NCBI RefSeq assembly: GCF_000317575.1
Contig: NC_019748.1
Location: 3,926,501-3,990,500, forward strand
From: Stanieria cyanosphaera PCC 7437
GTDB taxonomy: Bacteria; Cyanobacteriota; Cyanobacteriia; Cyanobacteriales; Xenococcaceae
DNA: 64,000 nt
Direction: 5' to 3'
The notes under the pieces were generated by a model that saw nothing but the letters and a program-made list of their open reading frames with translations, was not told the origin of the DNA and did not search any database. Position numbers and translations under genes: made by a program. Position 1 is the stretch's first letter, and every line of letters starts with the position of its first letter. Positions 17,105 through 25,385 of the stretch are shown one piece after another.

Positions 17105-17308
17105 ATGCCTAAAAAAATTAGAGAGTTAAAAAATATTTTACGGAAGGCAGGTTTTACAGAAACTAGTGGCAAAGGAAGCCATACAAAATGGTCGCATCCC
17201 TTATTATCAGGGAAAATAATTTTATCTGGTAAAGATGGAAGTGATGCTAAACCATATCAAGAAAAAGATGTAGAAAAAGCTTTAAAGAGATTAAGAGAAA
17301 TAAATTGA
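17105..17308 (+). CDS. hicA: HicA-type mRNA interferase toxin
   Basis: A 67-residue double-stranded-RNA-binding-like toxin that cleaves mRNA. Seen: the family layout KKIRELKNILRKAGF, the catalytic-His segment GSHTKW (His near 26), and a basic C-terminus. The size is normal. It starts 21 bases after the chelatase stop and ends one base before hicB, so it may be cotranscribed with the chelatase gene as well as from its own promoter. The frame is intact, so a live toxin is likely. Confidence 0.9.
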   Translation: MPKKIRELKNILRKAGFTETSGKGSHTKWSHPLLSGKIILSGKDGSDAKPYQEKDVEKALKRLREIN

Positions 17309-17309
17309 T

Positions 17310-17522
17310 ATGAATCCAAATTATTCCATTATTATTCAATGGTCAGATGAAGATAACTGCTTTGTAGCTAGTCTTCCAGAATGGGGCGAATTTTGCCATA
17401 CTCATGGTAAAACTTATGCAGAAGCACTTAAGAATGCTGAAGAAGTATTAGAGTTATTAATTGAATCTGCTATAGAAGAAGGCGAAACGTTACCAGAAGT
17501 CAAAAAGTTTGTAGTCTCTTAG
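17310..17522 (+). CDS. hicB: HicB-type antitoxin
   Basis: A 70-residue partner of HicA with the degraded RNase H-like fold of HicB: YSIIIQWSDEDNCFVASLPEW and the helix YAEALKNAEEVLELLIESA. It lacks the C-terminal DNA-binding domain of longer HicB proteins, so autoregulation would need another factor. It is separated from hicA by one base. A decayed copy of the chelatase 3' end follows 55 bases downstream. Confidence 0.9.
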   Translation: MNPNYSIIIQWSDEDNCFVASLPEWGEFCHTHGKTYAEALKNAEEVLELLIESAIEEGETLPEVKKFVVS

Positions 17523-17577
17523 TTAATTAATTAACATCAAATGTAAATAATTAAATAATATCAGACTCTATCGCTTC

Positions 17578-17682
17578 AAACACATGGACGATGTTTTTGG
17601 GATGCGGATGAAGAGAAATTGCAGAAGTTACAAAAGTTATACAATTTAACATGAAGATGAATTGGAAAGAGTTATAGTTTAG
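17578..17682 (+). pseudogene. 3'-end remnant of the chelatase gene
   Basis: Aligns with the last about 103 bases of the intact chelatase gene (from about 16984 to its stop at 17083), with about 14 differences by hand count. It includes one extra T, which breaks the frame near the end. No start codon or upstream portion exists. The hicAB operon lies exactly between the intact 3' end and this copy. Confidence 0.88.
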
Positions 17683-17688
17683 AAACAG

Positions 17689-18258
17689 CTAAAGTTCATA
17701 ACAAAACTCCTGCAATGCAGCTTTAGTTTGAGGAAGACCTTGATTTAAAAGTGTGTTTAAGTATTCATTTCGTGTTTTAGGTGGATTTTTAAGTCTAAGT
17801 CTCTGCTGTTTTGCTGCCAAGCATACTGCTGCTCGATTTAAATCTACTAAATGCCGAATAAATTCATCTGGATGTTGAGCTTCAATTCTATATGTTGCTA
17901 GATAATTATATGGAAAATCACTTAAGTTAAAAGTGACAATCACATCGGCTTTACAACGAATTGCTGCTGCTAGAATATGGCGATCGCCTGGATCGGGTAG
18001 TCGCAATCCTGGGATTAGTTCTTCATAACCTATCACGAGACAGTCTCTAACCCTTGCATTCATTAAATCTCTGGTTCTAATAAGTCGTTCCAACGTAAGA
18101 TCTGGACGATTTTTCAGAAGATTACTAATCCATTCATCATGAATTTGATTTGTCCAACGCGCTTTAAACAAATCTGTAAGCGCAAGCTCCATCAAGAAAT
18201 CTCTTAATGGAGCAAGGTATAGTACACACGAATCGTAAATAACGGTAAAATTTGACAC
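17689..18258 (-). CDS. PIN-domain toxin-like protein
   Basis: A 189-residue PIN-domain protein, a magnesium-dependent RNase fold. Acidic residues expected in the active site are visible in VIYDSCVLY (N-terminus), in the DPGDRHILAAA block and in ADVIVTFNLSDFP. It is of the longer PIN class (PF13470-like) rather than the short VapC type. Its start lies 6 bases after the stop of the upstream HTH gene, so the two form an antitoxin-toxin operon. The target RNA is unknown. Its 3' end nearly touches the chelatase tail remnant. Confidence 0.8.
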   Translation of the reverse strand: MSNFTVIYDSCVLYLAPLRDFLMELALTDLFKARWTNQIHDEWISNLLKNRPDLTLERLIRTRDLMNARVRDCLVIGYEELIPGLRLPDPGDRHILAAAIRCKADVIVTFNLSDFPYNYLATYRIEAQHPDEFIRHLVDLNRAAVCLAAKQQRLRLKNPPKTRNEYLNTLLNQGLPQTKAALQEFCYEL

Positions 18259-18264
18259 AACTTG

Positions 18265-18720
18265 TTAATATCCCATATCTAATTCTTGCGCTTCAGCAAC
18301 GAGTTCATCAAGAATTTTTCTCCTTTCCGTATCAATTTTATCTTTGTAATCTTTTAAGTCTTGATAACGTACTCGACGACGTGTTCCTACTTTCCGAAAA
18401 GGTATTTCTCCTGCTTCGAGTAACCCAACTAAATAAGGACGAGATACATTTAAAATATCAGCAGCTTCTTGAGTAGTTAATTCCGCGTGAATGGGTATTA
18501 ACGTTACTGCATTTCCCTGAGCCATTTGTGTCAAAATGTCAATCAATAAGCGAAGTGCTTCTGTAGGGATTGCGATCGCTTCACTTTTTTGATTGATATC
18601 ATCTTGGATAAGAGCAATATTTTGGACAGGAGAGCTTTTAACTAGATAGGAAGCAATTTTTCTACTACTAGCTTTAGCTAATGTAGCTTCTTCTTCTGTC
18701 GGTAACATTTTCATTGTCAT
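18265..18720 (-). CDS. helix-turn-helix (excisionase-type) antitoxin
   Basis: About 151 residues. The C-terminal half holds a MerR/excisionase-type winged helix: ELTTQEAADILNVSRPYL, then VGTRRRVRYQDLKDYKD. The N-terminal half is poorly conserved and probably masks the PIN toxin. I prefer the ATG at 18720, which has AGAAGG at a good distance; the ATG at 18738 is six codons longer and would place that ribosome binding site inside the gene. Four 9-bp repeats upstream are candidate operators. Confidence 0.8.
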   Translation of the reverse strand: MTMKMLPTEEEATLAKASSRKIASYLVKSSPVQNIALIQDDINQKSEAIAIPTEALRLLIDILTQMAQGNAVTLIPIHAELTTQEAADILNVSRPYLVGLLEAGEIPFRKVGTRRRVRYQDLKDYKDKIDTERRKILDELVAEAQELDMGY

Positions 18721-18773
18721 GGAAATTAACCTTCTCATATTCGATTTATTGGTTTCACCAGTCTAGCAGCTTT

Positions 18774-18809
18774 GCGAAATAAACGTAATGAGCGAAATGA
18801 ACGAAATGA
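18774..18809. repeat. four tandem 9-bp repeats upstream of the HTH antitoxin
   Basis: GCGAAATAA, ACGTAATGA, GCGAAATGA and ACGAAATGA follow one another without gaps. They sit about 55-90 bases upstream of the antitoxin start. Iterated short sites in this position are typical binding sites for an autoregulating DNA-binding antitoxin; that role is inferred. Confidence 0.55.
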
Positions 18810-18959
18810 AGTTTAAAAAAAAATATTATTCTAAAGGCGATCGCTTTAAACTTACGAAGAAAATTAATTAAATAACTTAATCTAGTTTAACCATCTTGTA
18901 TTGGGTGACATAGACAAGGTAAGCTCCGTTCAAGAATAAAAAAAGGACTTAGAAACTCA

Positions 18960-19799
18960 GTGTCAATCACCGAACATAAAATACAAGTAGGGAAACTGGA
19001 ATGGTTTTATCGATTAGCTGAAGCCAAGAGTGATAACCCTCCCGTGCTGTTGCTACATGGTTTACCTGCCCATAGTTATACTTGGCGCAAAATTATGCCC
19101 GAATTATCACAAACAGGATATACTGCGATCGCGCCTGATTGGATTGGTTGTGGTTTTTCGGCTAAACCTGATAAACGAGATTTTGCCTATACTCCCGATG
19201 CTTTTATTGATGCCTTGGCAGACTTTATTTCTGCCCTAGAATTGACTTCTTTTCATCTAGTTGTGCAAGGATTTTTAGGTTCAGTCGGCTTACAATATGC
19301 TTTACGCCATCCAGAACAAATTGAGCGATTAATTATTTTAAATACTCCTATTGCTACCACTGCCAAATTACCTTGGAAAATGAAACAGTGGGGTTTTCCT
19401 TTTATTGGAGACATGGCAACCCAAGATCCCCTTTTAGTCGACCGCACGTTGGAAGGAGGAAGCGGTTTTGTCATCTCTGACAAAGATTTAGATGTCTTAC
19501 GCAAGCCTTTTTTACAAACTTCATCTGTAGGAAGGGCGTTAGTTGCGATTATTAAGCGAATGGCATTAGAAAAAAGTATGAACGAAATAGCAACGGGTTT
19601 GAGTACATGGGAAAAACCTGCTTGTTTGATCTGGGGAATGCTCGATCCTTGGCTAGCTGCACAGGATGCAGAGACTTTAGCTGCTAATTCTTCTATAGAA
19701 ATTTTGAAACTAGCAGAAGCCAAACACTATCCTCAAGAACATTGGTCATCCGAAATTGCAGAAAAAATCAGCTACTTTTTTCGCCGTGAAGTTTTCTAA
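18960..19799 (+). CDS. alpha/beta-hydrolase-fold protein lacking the usual nucleophile
   Basis: A 279-residue protein with the full hydrolase frame: oxyanion motif HGLPAHSYTWR at about 33, APDWIGCGFSAKP at about 58-70, and a C-terminal PQEHW. The nucleophile elbow reads VVQGFLGSVG, placing Phe105 where Ser or Asp is expected. Either it has lost hydrolase activity, or a neighbouring residue serves. GTG start. It lies 57 bases upstream of psbQ on the same strand, which may be chance or may place it near photosystem II work. An exact biochemical role cannot be given. Confidence 0.75.
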   Translation: MSITEHKIQVGKLEWFYRLAEAKSDNPPVLLLHGLPAHSYTWRKIMPELSQTGYTAIAPDWIGCGFSAKPDKRDFAYTPDAFIDALADFISALELTSFHLVVQGFLGSVGLQYALRHPEQIERLIILNTPIATTAKLPWKMKQWGFPFIGDMATQDPLLVDRTLEGGSGFVISDKDLDVLRKPFLQTSSVGRALVAIIKRMALEKSMNEIATGLSTWEKPACLIWGMLDPWLAAQDAETLAANSSIEILKLAEAKHYPQEHWSSEIAEKISYFFRREVF

Positions 19800-19856
19800 A
19801 TCGACGAATTCTTGAGACAATCAAAATTGTGATAGTAAAGCTAGTTTATTTGAGTT

Positions 19857-20309
19857 ATGAGAATTTTTCGCTCGATTTTGCCTTTGATTTTAGTATTGGT
19901 AACTACTTTCTTAGTCAGTTGCGGTAGTCCTACCGTATCTGCACCACCAACTTACACGCCAGCCAAACTACAACAAATCAAGACTTATCGTATTCCTGTA
20001 GATGTGGCACAGCAAAGAATGGCTGAATTAGGTCAATATATTCAAGCAAAAGATTGGGTAGATACTGAAAGCTTTATTCATGGGCCATTAGGACTCATCA
20101 GAAGAGATATGACTTATTTAGCTAACTCCCTTTTACCTGAAGACAAGGAAAAAGCAACTGAACTTGCTAAAGAAGTTTTTGATGGTCTTGAAGAGCTTGA
20201 TGCTGCTGCTAAAGAAAAAAGCTATACCTCAGCAATTCAGAAATACGGTCAAGTTGTTCGTAATCTTAACTCTTATCTAGAACTTCTTCCTAAATCAGAA
20301 GCTAGTTAA
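19857..20309 (+). CDS. psbQ: photosystem II lipoprotein PsbQ (CyanoQ)
   Basis: A 150-residue lumenal subunit of photosystem II that stabilises the oxygen-evolving side. Seen: a lipoprotein signal ending in LVSC with Cys22 as the lipidated residue, then a four-helix-bundle sequence including QRMAELGQYIQAKDWVDTESFIHGPLG, with the family phrases IRRDMTYLA and SYLELLP. Length is standard for cyanobacteria. It is anchored to the lumenal face of the thylakoid membrane. Confidence 0.93.
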   Translation: MRIFRSILPLILVLVTTFLVSCGSPTVSAPPTYTPAKLQQIKTYRIPVDVAQQRMAELGQYIQAKDWVDTESFIHGPLGLIRRDMTYLANSLLPEDKEKATELAKEVFDGLEELDAAAKEKSYTSAIQKYGQVVRNLNSYLELLPKSEAS

Positions 20310-20399
20310 TCAAGCAGAGAAGCTAATTAGGAGGATAAACACAGGTTGATCGATCACTTAACAGTCAACAGGCAAAAGAAGGAATATTGCTTTCTCTTC

Positions 20400-20450
20400 T
20401 CTAAAACCTAAAAACTGGTAACTGATGACTGGTCACTGGTCACTGTTTAT
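20400..20450. repeat. short dispersed repeat (ACTGGTCACTGGTCACTG)
   Basis: Tandem ACTGGTCACTGGTCACTG-type text of the same family as the GATAACTG repeats near 9215, 10790 and 29280, lying between psbQ and the amino-acid oxidase gene. A C/T-rich tract follows. No gene or clear promoter is visible in this gap. Confidence 0.6.
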
Positions 20451-20499
20451 CTCTCCCTTTCTCCCTTTTTCGTCCTTGATTATTTAATTGCTATAGTTT

Positions 20500-21594
20500 A
20501 TGACTAAAGTTGCCATTATTGGATGTGGAGTAATCGGAGCAGCGATCGCTTACGAATTAAGTCGCATTCCTCAATTAAATCTTACTTTAATTGACCAAAA
20601 CTACCCTGCTTCTGGTTCGACTGGTGCAGCGTTGGGTGTTTTAATGGGTGTCATTAGTCATAAAACTAAAGGTAGAGCTTGGCAACTGCGTCGCGATAGT
20701 ATTCAACGTTATGAAACCTTGATTCCTGAATTAGAAAGGATTACAGGCAAGGAAATACCTTTTAATCGGCAGGGTATTGTCAAACTACTATTTCCTGAAG
20801 ATAATCTCGAAAAATGGCATAAATTAGCCGAAACAAGGCGTAATCAAGGTTGGGAATTGAAAATTTGGGATCGAACTCAATTACAACAACATTGCCCTCA
20901 GATTGAAAATAATCAGATTATCGCTGCGGTTTATTCTCCTCAAGATCGACAAATCAATCCTACAATTCTTACAGAAACCCTTGTTGCTGCTGCCATTAGT
21001 AATGGTGTCGACTGTAAATTTGGAGAAAAAGTAACCAAAATTATACCTCCCGATCAAAATAAAACGGAAAATTATCAAATTGAAACCACCAAGACAACTA
21101 TTACGGCAGATTGGGTAGTTATCGCTGCTGGTTTGGGTTCTACTCCTTTAACTACCGCGTTACAACAATCCTTAACCCTGCGTCCAGTTTTAGGACAAGC
21201 TTTAAAATTCAAATTTGACTCTGATTTAGGTAAAAGCGATTTTCAACCTGTAGTTACAGGAGATGACAAACATATAGTTCCTTTAGGGAACGGTGAATAT
21301 TGGTTCGGTGCGACTGTCGAATTTCCTCAAAATGGTTCAGAAGTGACCGCTCAACCAGAATTACTCGCTCAACTCCATCAAGATGCGATCGCTTTTTGTC
21401 CAGCTTTAGCAGCAGGAAAAATTATTCAAACTTGGATAGGGAAACGCCCTCGTCCCGAAGGACAAGCAGCCCCCGTAATTCAACAACTTCCCAATTACCC
21501 CAAAGTTTTACTCGCCACAGGACATTATCGCAATGGTGTTTTGCTTGCCCCTGCTACCGCTCAAGCTATTGCTGCCATAATTGCTAAAACATAA
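20500..21594 (+). CDS. FAD-dependent oxidoreductase, glycine/D-amino-acid oxidase type
   Basis: A 364-residue DAO-family flavoenzyme. The dinucleotide-binding motif GCGVIGAAIAYELS begins at residue 8, followed by an acidic strand end and the GSTGAALGVL region. C-terminal family text TWIGKRPRPEGQAAPVI and GHYRNGVLLAPATA matches glycine oxidase (ThiO) and DadA-like proteins. It might supply iminoglycine for thiamine synthesis if it is ThiO, but it is not fused to ThiG as some cyanobacterial ThiO are, and no thiamine gene is nearby, so I leave the symbol blank. Confidence 0.85.
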   Translation: MTKVAIIGCGVIGAAIAYELSRIPQLNLTLIDQNYPASGSTGAALGVLMGVISHKTKGRAWQLRRDSIQRYETLIPELERITGKEIPFNRQGIVKLLFPEDNLEKWHKLAETRRNQGWELKIWDRTQLQQHCPQIENNQIIAAVYSPQDRQINPTILTETLVAAAISNGVDCKFGEKVTKIIPPDQNKTENYQIETTKTTITADWVVIAAGLGSTPLTTALQQSLTLRPVLGQALKFKFDSDLGKSDFQPVVTGDDKHIVPLGNGEYWFGATVEFPQNGSEVTAQPELLAQLHQDAIAFCPALAAGKIIQTWIGKRPRPEGQAAPVIQQLPNYPKVLLATGHYRNGVLLAPATAQAIAAIIAKT

Positions 21595-21637
21595 TATAAG
21601 CTAGATCGAGAGCAATTAAAATTTATCAGATTGAACT

Positions 21638-22402
21638 ATGGCTGGTCATAGTAAATGGGCAAATATTAAGCGACAAAAAGCAAGAGTAGACGCAAAAAAA
21701 GGTAAAACTTTTACTCAGTTATCCCGTGCCATCATCGTAGCTGCACGGAATGGTATTCCCGATCCCGCAGGTAATTTTCAACTACGGACGGCAATTGAAA
21801 AAGCCAAAGCAGCAGGAATACCTAACGAGAATATCGAAAGAGCGATCGCAAAAGGAGCAGGGACTTATCAGGATGATTCGATCCTCGAAGAAATTCGTTA
21901 TGAGGGTTATGGCCCTGGTGGAGTAGCAATTTTAATTGAGGCGTTGACAGACAATCGTAACCGCACGGCTGCGGATTTAAGAGCAGCTTTTAGTAAAAAT
22001 GGCGGAAATTTGGGTGAAACTGGTTGTGTCAGTTGGATGTTTACTCAAAAAGGTGTGGTGATTTTAGAAGGCGCAATTAATGAAGAAAAATTGTTAGAAG
22101 TTTCACTGGAAGCAGATGCAGATAGCTATGAAATTGTAGACGATCCAGAAAATCCAGGTGCAGAAATATTCACAGAAATAACTAATTTAGAAAATCTCAA
22201 TCAAACTCTCCAAGCTGAAGGATTCCCCGTTAAAGAAGTAGAATTGCGTTGGTTACCGAGTAATACAATTGAAGTAAATGATGAAGAACAAGCTCGTTTT
22301 TTACTTAGATTAATTGATGCTTTAGAATCTCTTGATGATGTTCAAAACGTCACAGCTAATTTTGAAATGGCTGAAGAATTAATGACTGCTAGTTTAGTTT
22401 AA
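21638..22402 (+). CDS. YebC/PmpR-family protein
   Basis: A 254-residue member of the YebC/TACO1 family. The signature start [23 protein letters not shown], cut here to its first residues [11 protein letters not shown], is unmistakable, and [15 protein letters not shown] is the central block. Family members have been described as transcription regulators and, more recently, as aids to translation of difficult peptides. The start lies 43 bases after the oxidase stop, so they may share a transcript. Confidence 0.95.
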   Translation: MAGHSKWANIKRQKARVDAKKGKTFTQLSRAIIVAARNGIPDPAGNFQLRTAIEKAKAAGIPNENIERAIAKGAGTYQDDSILEEIRYEGYGPGGVAILIEALTDNRNRTAADLRAAFSKNGGNLGETGCVSWMFTQKGVVILEGAINEEKLLEVSLEADADSYEIVDDPENPGAEIFTEITNLENLNQTLQAEGFPVKEVELRWLPSNTIEVNDEEQARFLLRLIDALESLDDVQNVTANFEMAEELMTASLV

Positions 22403-22505
22403 ATGCTCTTTCATTTATTCAACTAAAATTCTTCATCTATAGATGTAATCAAGATTTCTCTAGGAGAGGCAGTTAAAATTTTGTTTCATTCTGTTGTCTA
22501 ACAAA

Positions 22506-22653
22506 TCGCCTTTACTGCAAAAACAAACCAAATAATTTCCCCAAAGTTAACTCAAAAGCCTTACCAAAATTGGGTACGAGTAAAACATCCTTTACTGCTT
22601 CAAAAAATGTGGGTTGTTCCGATTGACAACAAGTTTAATACAAACTATTCTTG
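22506..22653 (-). pseudogene. Uma2 3'-end remnant, copy 1
   Basis: About 145 bases align with the 3' end of the intact Uma2 gene (23952 to about 24095) in the same orientation. Conceptual translation gives PTFFEAVKDVLLVPNFGKAFELTLG against PAFFEIATDVLPVPDFAKAFELTLG, shown here only in part: VPNFGKAFELTLG against VPDFAKAFELTLG. No start or N-terminal portion remains. The rest of the 22403-22765 gap holds scattered HIP1 octamers and no gene. Confidence 0.82.
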
Positions 22654-22765
22654 TTTAGCTTAGAGCGATCGCATTTAACCTGTCTATAATCGATATGCGA
22701 TCGCGCTTTGGCTCTAGATTATCTGTAAGACTTGCTAGAACTTATTTATGAAACACAATAAAAAA

Positions 22766-23262
22766 TTAAAGCGAGTTGTCTTCATCAACAAGTTGTAAAA
22801 CTCTATTGTATAAAGGTTCAGCAACCCAAAATCCAGCTTGATCGATCAAAGCATTCAATAAAGGTTTTACCTCGACAATTAAACCCTGACTTTTTGCTTC
22901 AACTAAAATCCCCAAAATTCCCGTGTAGCGTAAATTGAGCCTAGCTGCTACTAACCAACCAAGACGTTCATCAATCAACAACCGCTCGGCTTGAATTTCA
23001 ACTGCCAGGGCAATTGCCTCGACTTCTCCAATATCTAGTTCATTATTTAATGCTTCCACAATGTGCGATCGCGAACAGTACGAATTTGAATCCAATCAAA
23101 AGTTTGTACTTCCGTTGCACCTGCAACAGGAAAATTGGGATCGGTTAGTTCTCGATAAACCGCTTCAGGAATAAAAACTGTTTCGTAAAGTTGATGAAGC
23201 AGATGAAGTTGGTTAATCGCAGCAAGATTATTGATAGGTGATGTGTCACTGACAACGATCAC
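22766..23262 (-). pseudogene. DUF3368 (PIN-like) toxin, frameshifted
   Basis: A PIN-like putative toxin paired with UPF0175 antitoxins. The N-terminal part starts MIVVSDTSPINNLAAI and runs to WIQIRTVRDRT; the rest, from IVEALNNELDIGEVEAIALAVE to the end, is in another frame. The total of 497 bases is one short of a multiple of three, so a single-base loss near 23050-23060 is the simplest cause; the break falls at a GCGATCGC octamer. Its start overlaps the antitoxin stop by 4 bases. It is probably inactive. Confidence 0.85.
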
Positions 23263-23504
23263 AATTTGCCCATCTCCCGCAAGTTTTGAATATCCTGCTC
23301 AAAATCTTCTACTCTGTAATGCACGGGAATGCGACGACTAGCAAGTAAGTGTTGAAAAGCAACGCGATGCATTCGGGCAAATCGACTGGCTTGAGCGAGG
23401 GTGAGTTTCTCTCTCTGAAAAAGCATGACAGCAATTTCTTGACGCATTTCCGTTTCACTCATGCGGGTTGCAGTTAAAATTTCATCAGGAACAATGATAC
23501 TCAT
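23259..23504 (-). CDS. UPF0175-family antitoxin
   Basis: An 81-residue protein of the UPF0175 family, the usual partner of DUF3368 PIN-like toxins. Seen: the helical text SETEMRQEIAVMLFQREKLTLAQASRFARM, and a helix-turn-helix-like middle. It is the first gene of the pair and overlaps the toxin by 4 bases. The frame is intact although the toxin is broken, a common way for a module to decay safely. Confidence 0.85.
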   Translation of the reverse strand: MSIIVPDEILTATRMSETEMRQEIAVMLFQREKLTLAQASRFARMHRVAFQHLLASRRIPVHYRVEDFEQDIQNLREMGKL

Positions 23505-23578
23505 GGCTAAATTCCTCGCTAATATACCTATTTTACGTCTCTTAGCAGTTGAGAAATTTTACTTTTTCTAAGAGAACG

Positions 23579-23672
23579 CGATCGCTCTTCACTCCAATAA
23601 CCAACCAAATAATTCCCCCAAAGTTAACTCAAAAGCTTTAGCAAAAAAAATATCTATTGCTGCTTCAACCAA
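23579..23672 (-). pseudogene. Uma2 3'-end remnant, copy 2
   Basis: About 90 bases match 23946-24040 of the intact Uma2 gene and the few bases after its stop, including the adjoining GCGATCGCTCTT. The first about 60 bases are almost identical; then about 18 bases are missing. It lies between the UPF0175/DUF3368 pair and the CPXCG gene, in the same orientation as copy 1 and the intact gene. Confidence 0.85.
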
Positions 23673-23691
23673 TAACGAGTCAATCTAATGT

Positions 23692-23880
23692 TTAGCCTTC
23701 GTAATCAGTATCGATTTCTACCTCAAGAGTGTCTTCATCAACTCGCACGTAGAGAATATTAGGACGACAACATACTTGACAGTCTTCTATATATGATTGT
23801 TGTGTTCCTGCACTGATATCGACAAAAGTACAATTGGGTTCGCCACAAAAAGCACAAAAAAAATCAGCCGTAGTTTGCAT
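23692..23880 (-). CDS. CPXCG-type cysteine-rich small protein
   Basis: A 62-residue protein with two Cys pairs, CAFCGEPN near the start and CQVCCRP in the middle, which fits a small zinc ribbon of the CPXCG family; an acidic tail VDEDTLEVEIDTDYEG follows. Family members are widespread and of unknown function. It sits alone between a Uma2 tail remnant and the intact Uma2 gene. Confidence 0.85.
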   Translation of the reverse strand: MQTTADFFCAFCGEPNCTFVDISAGTQQSYIEDCQVCCRPNILYVRVDEDTLEVEIDTDYEG

Positions 23881-23951
23881 CAGAGATCGAATATTAAAAC
23901 GTTTAATTTAATTATCCTAAGTAATTGTTTAAAATAAAACGCGATCGCTCT

Positions 23952-24530
23952 TTACTCTAATAACCAACCAAATAATTCCCCCAAAGTTAACTCAAAAGCT
24001 TTAGCAAAATCGGGTACAGGTAAAACATCCGTTGCAATTTCAAAAAATGCAGGTTGTTGCGATCGCCAATAAACTAAGACAGACTTTTCTTGAGGATCGA
24101 TTAACCATCCTAATTGTGTACCATTGTCTAAACAATGAAGAATATTTTTTGTCACTCTAGTTTGGCTTTGTTCGGGAGATAAAATTTCAATTGTCCATTC
24201 TGGTGCAGCTTGAAACGAATCTGCTATTTCACCATTATCGTCGCGCGGTATCCTGTCCCAAGTAAATACAGTTATATCAGGTACAGTAGAACGTCCATCA
24301 AAAGTACATCTTAGTTCTGGAAAAGCCCTGGCAATTTTTTGTGGTTTGAGTGCGTTATTGAGAGCAGTTGTAAGTTCCCCTTGGATCGTGCTGTGTTTTC
24401 CTTTTGGCATTGGTTTTTGAATAATTTTCCCATCGATATATTCACTAGCGGGCTTGGTTTCTGGTAATGCTAAAAATTCTTCTAAGGTAATAGGTTTAGA
24501 GGTTGTTGTAACCATAGCGTCATTTGCCAT
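23952..24530 (-). CDS. Uma2-family (DUF820) putative endonuclease
   Basis: A 192-residue protein of the PD-(D/E)XK-like Uma2 family, strongly multiplied in cyanobacteria. Seen: LEEFLALPETKPASEYIDGKI at the start, RCTFDGRSTVPDITVF with the active-site Asp, and EWTIEILSPEQS where the E-I-L motif supplies the second acidic residue. The C-terminus FELTLGELFGWLLE is duplicated twice downstream. The biological role of the family is not established. It appears intact. Confidence 0.88.
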   Translation of the reverse strand: MANDAMVTTTSKPITLEEFLALPETKPASEYIDGKIIQKPMPKGKHSTIQGELTTALNNALKPQKIARAFPELRCTFDGRSTVPDITVFTWDRIPRDDNGEIADSFQAAPEWTIEILSPEQSQTRVTKNILHCLDNGTQLGWLIDPQEKSVLVYWRSQQPAFFEIATDVLPVPDFAKAFELTLGELFGWLLE

Positions 24531-24713
24531 TGGATGTTATAGTTACCTAGATCTTATTTTATATATCAATAGAATGAATAATTATTCGTGTGTGTCAAAT
24601 AGCGATCGCATAAAATAAAATGTGTGTGAGGTTATCTGTAAGAGCGAAACGGTAGATATATTAGCTCAAATTAACCGCTATCTATATGATCTTTTGGTAG
24701 AGTTGATAACAAA

Positions 24714-25193
24714 ATGCAAATCGAACCATATCACCCCAGCTACCTTGATGCTGTTATCCGTCTTTCGCTTCGGGCATGGACTCCTGTATTCGATTCGATT
24801 CAGAACGCGATGGACACTGATGTTTATCAGGCATTCTATCCCAATGATTGGCGTGTAAGCCAACAAAAAGCTGTTGAAGATGTCTGCGCTGCTGAAGACA
24901 CAAATGTCTGGGTTGCTATCGATGCGGGTTCTACTGTGGGTTTTATAGCCGTGAAACTACACTCAGAGGATAGCATGGGTGAAATCTACATGGTTGCTGT
25001 CGATCCAGACTTTCAAGGTCAGGGTATTGGCACTGCTATGATCAAATTTGCTCTTACTTGGATAAAAGAAGCTGGGATGTCTGTTGCTATGGTTGAGACT
25101 GGAGGAGATACTGGTCATGCTTCAGCACGTCACACTTATGAAAAAGCAGGCTTTAGTTTGTTTCCAGTTGCCAGATATTTTAAAAAGCTCTAA
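24714..25193 (+). CDS. GNAT-family N-acetyltransferase
   Basis: A 159-residue acetyl-CoA-dependent acetyltransferase. Motif A, VAVDPDFQGQGIGTAMI (about residues 97-113), holds the Q/R-x-x-G-x-G/A acetyl-CoA loop; the C-terminal strand text ARHTYEKAGFSLFPVARYF is typical. The acceptor is unknown. The ATG at 24714 directly precedes the conserved IEPYHPSYLDAV start of the domain. No TA partner or operon neighbour is visible. Confidence 0.88.
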   Translation: MQIEPYHPSYLDAVIRLSLRAWTPVFDSIQNAMDTDVYQAFYPNDWRVSQQKAVEDVCAAEDTNVWVAIDAGSTVGFIAVKLHSEDSMGEIYMVAVDPDFQGQGIGTAMIKFALTWIKEAGMSVAMVETGGDTGHASARHTYEKAGFSLFPVARYFKKL

Positions 25194-25385
25194 TTTATAG
25201 ATATTAGTCTCAAGATCTGCTTAGTTTGTTGTTTTATTAATCGCGATCGCCTTATTCTAATTAGATTAGCTCTTTGGTAAATTCTGACAAGTTATCAAAA
25301 GACAACAAGTCCATTGAAATTTTTTTGTTGAAAAAGTTAATTTAAAGCTAGAGCGTTTGTAACCAAATTTTTAACTTGACAATAT

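Noticed and set aside
12433-24530. Insertion sequence or integrase as the cause of the clustered remnants
   Set aside because: No transposase, integrase or terminal inverted repeats are visible between the chelatase and Uma2 loci; the duplicated gene ends are the only boundary marks seen.
24622-24866. Overlapping frames on both strands at the start of the GNAT gene
   Set aside because: They are shadows of the acetyltransferase, whose own frame has clear motifs.
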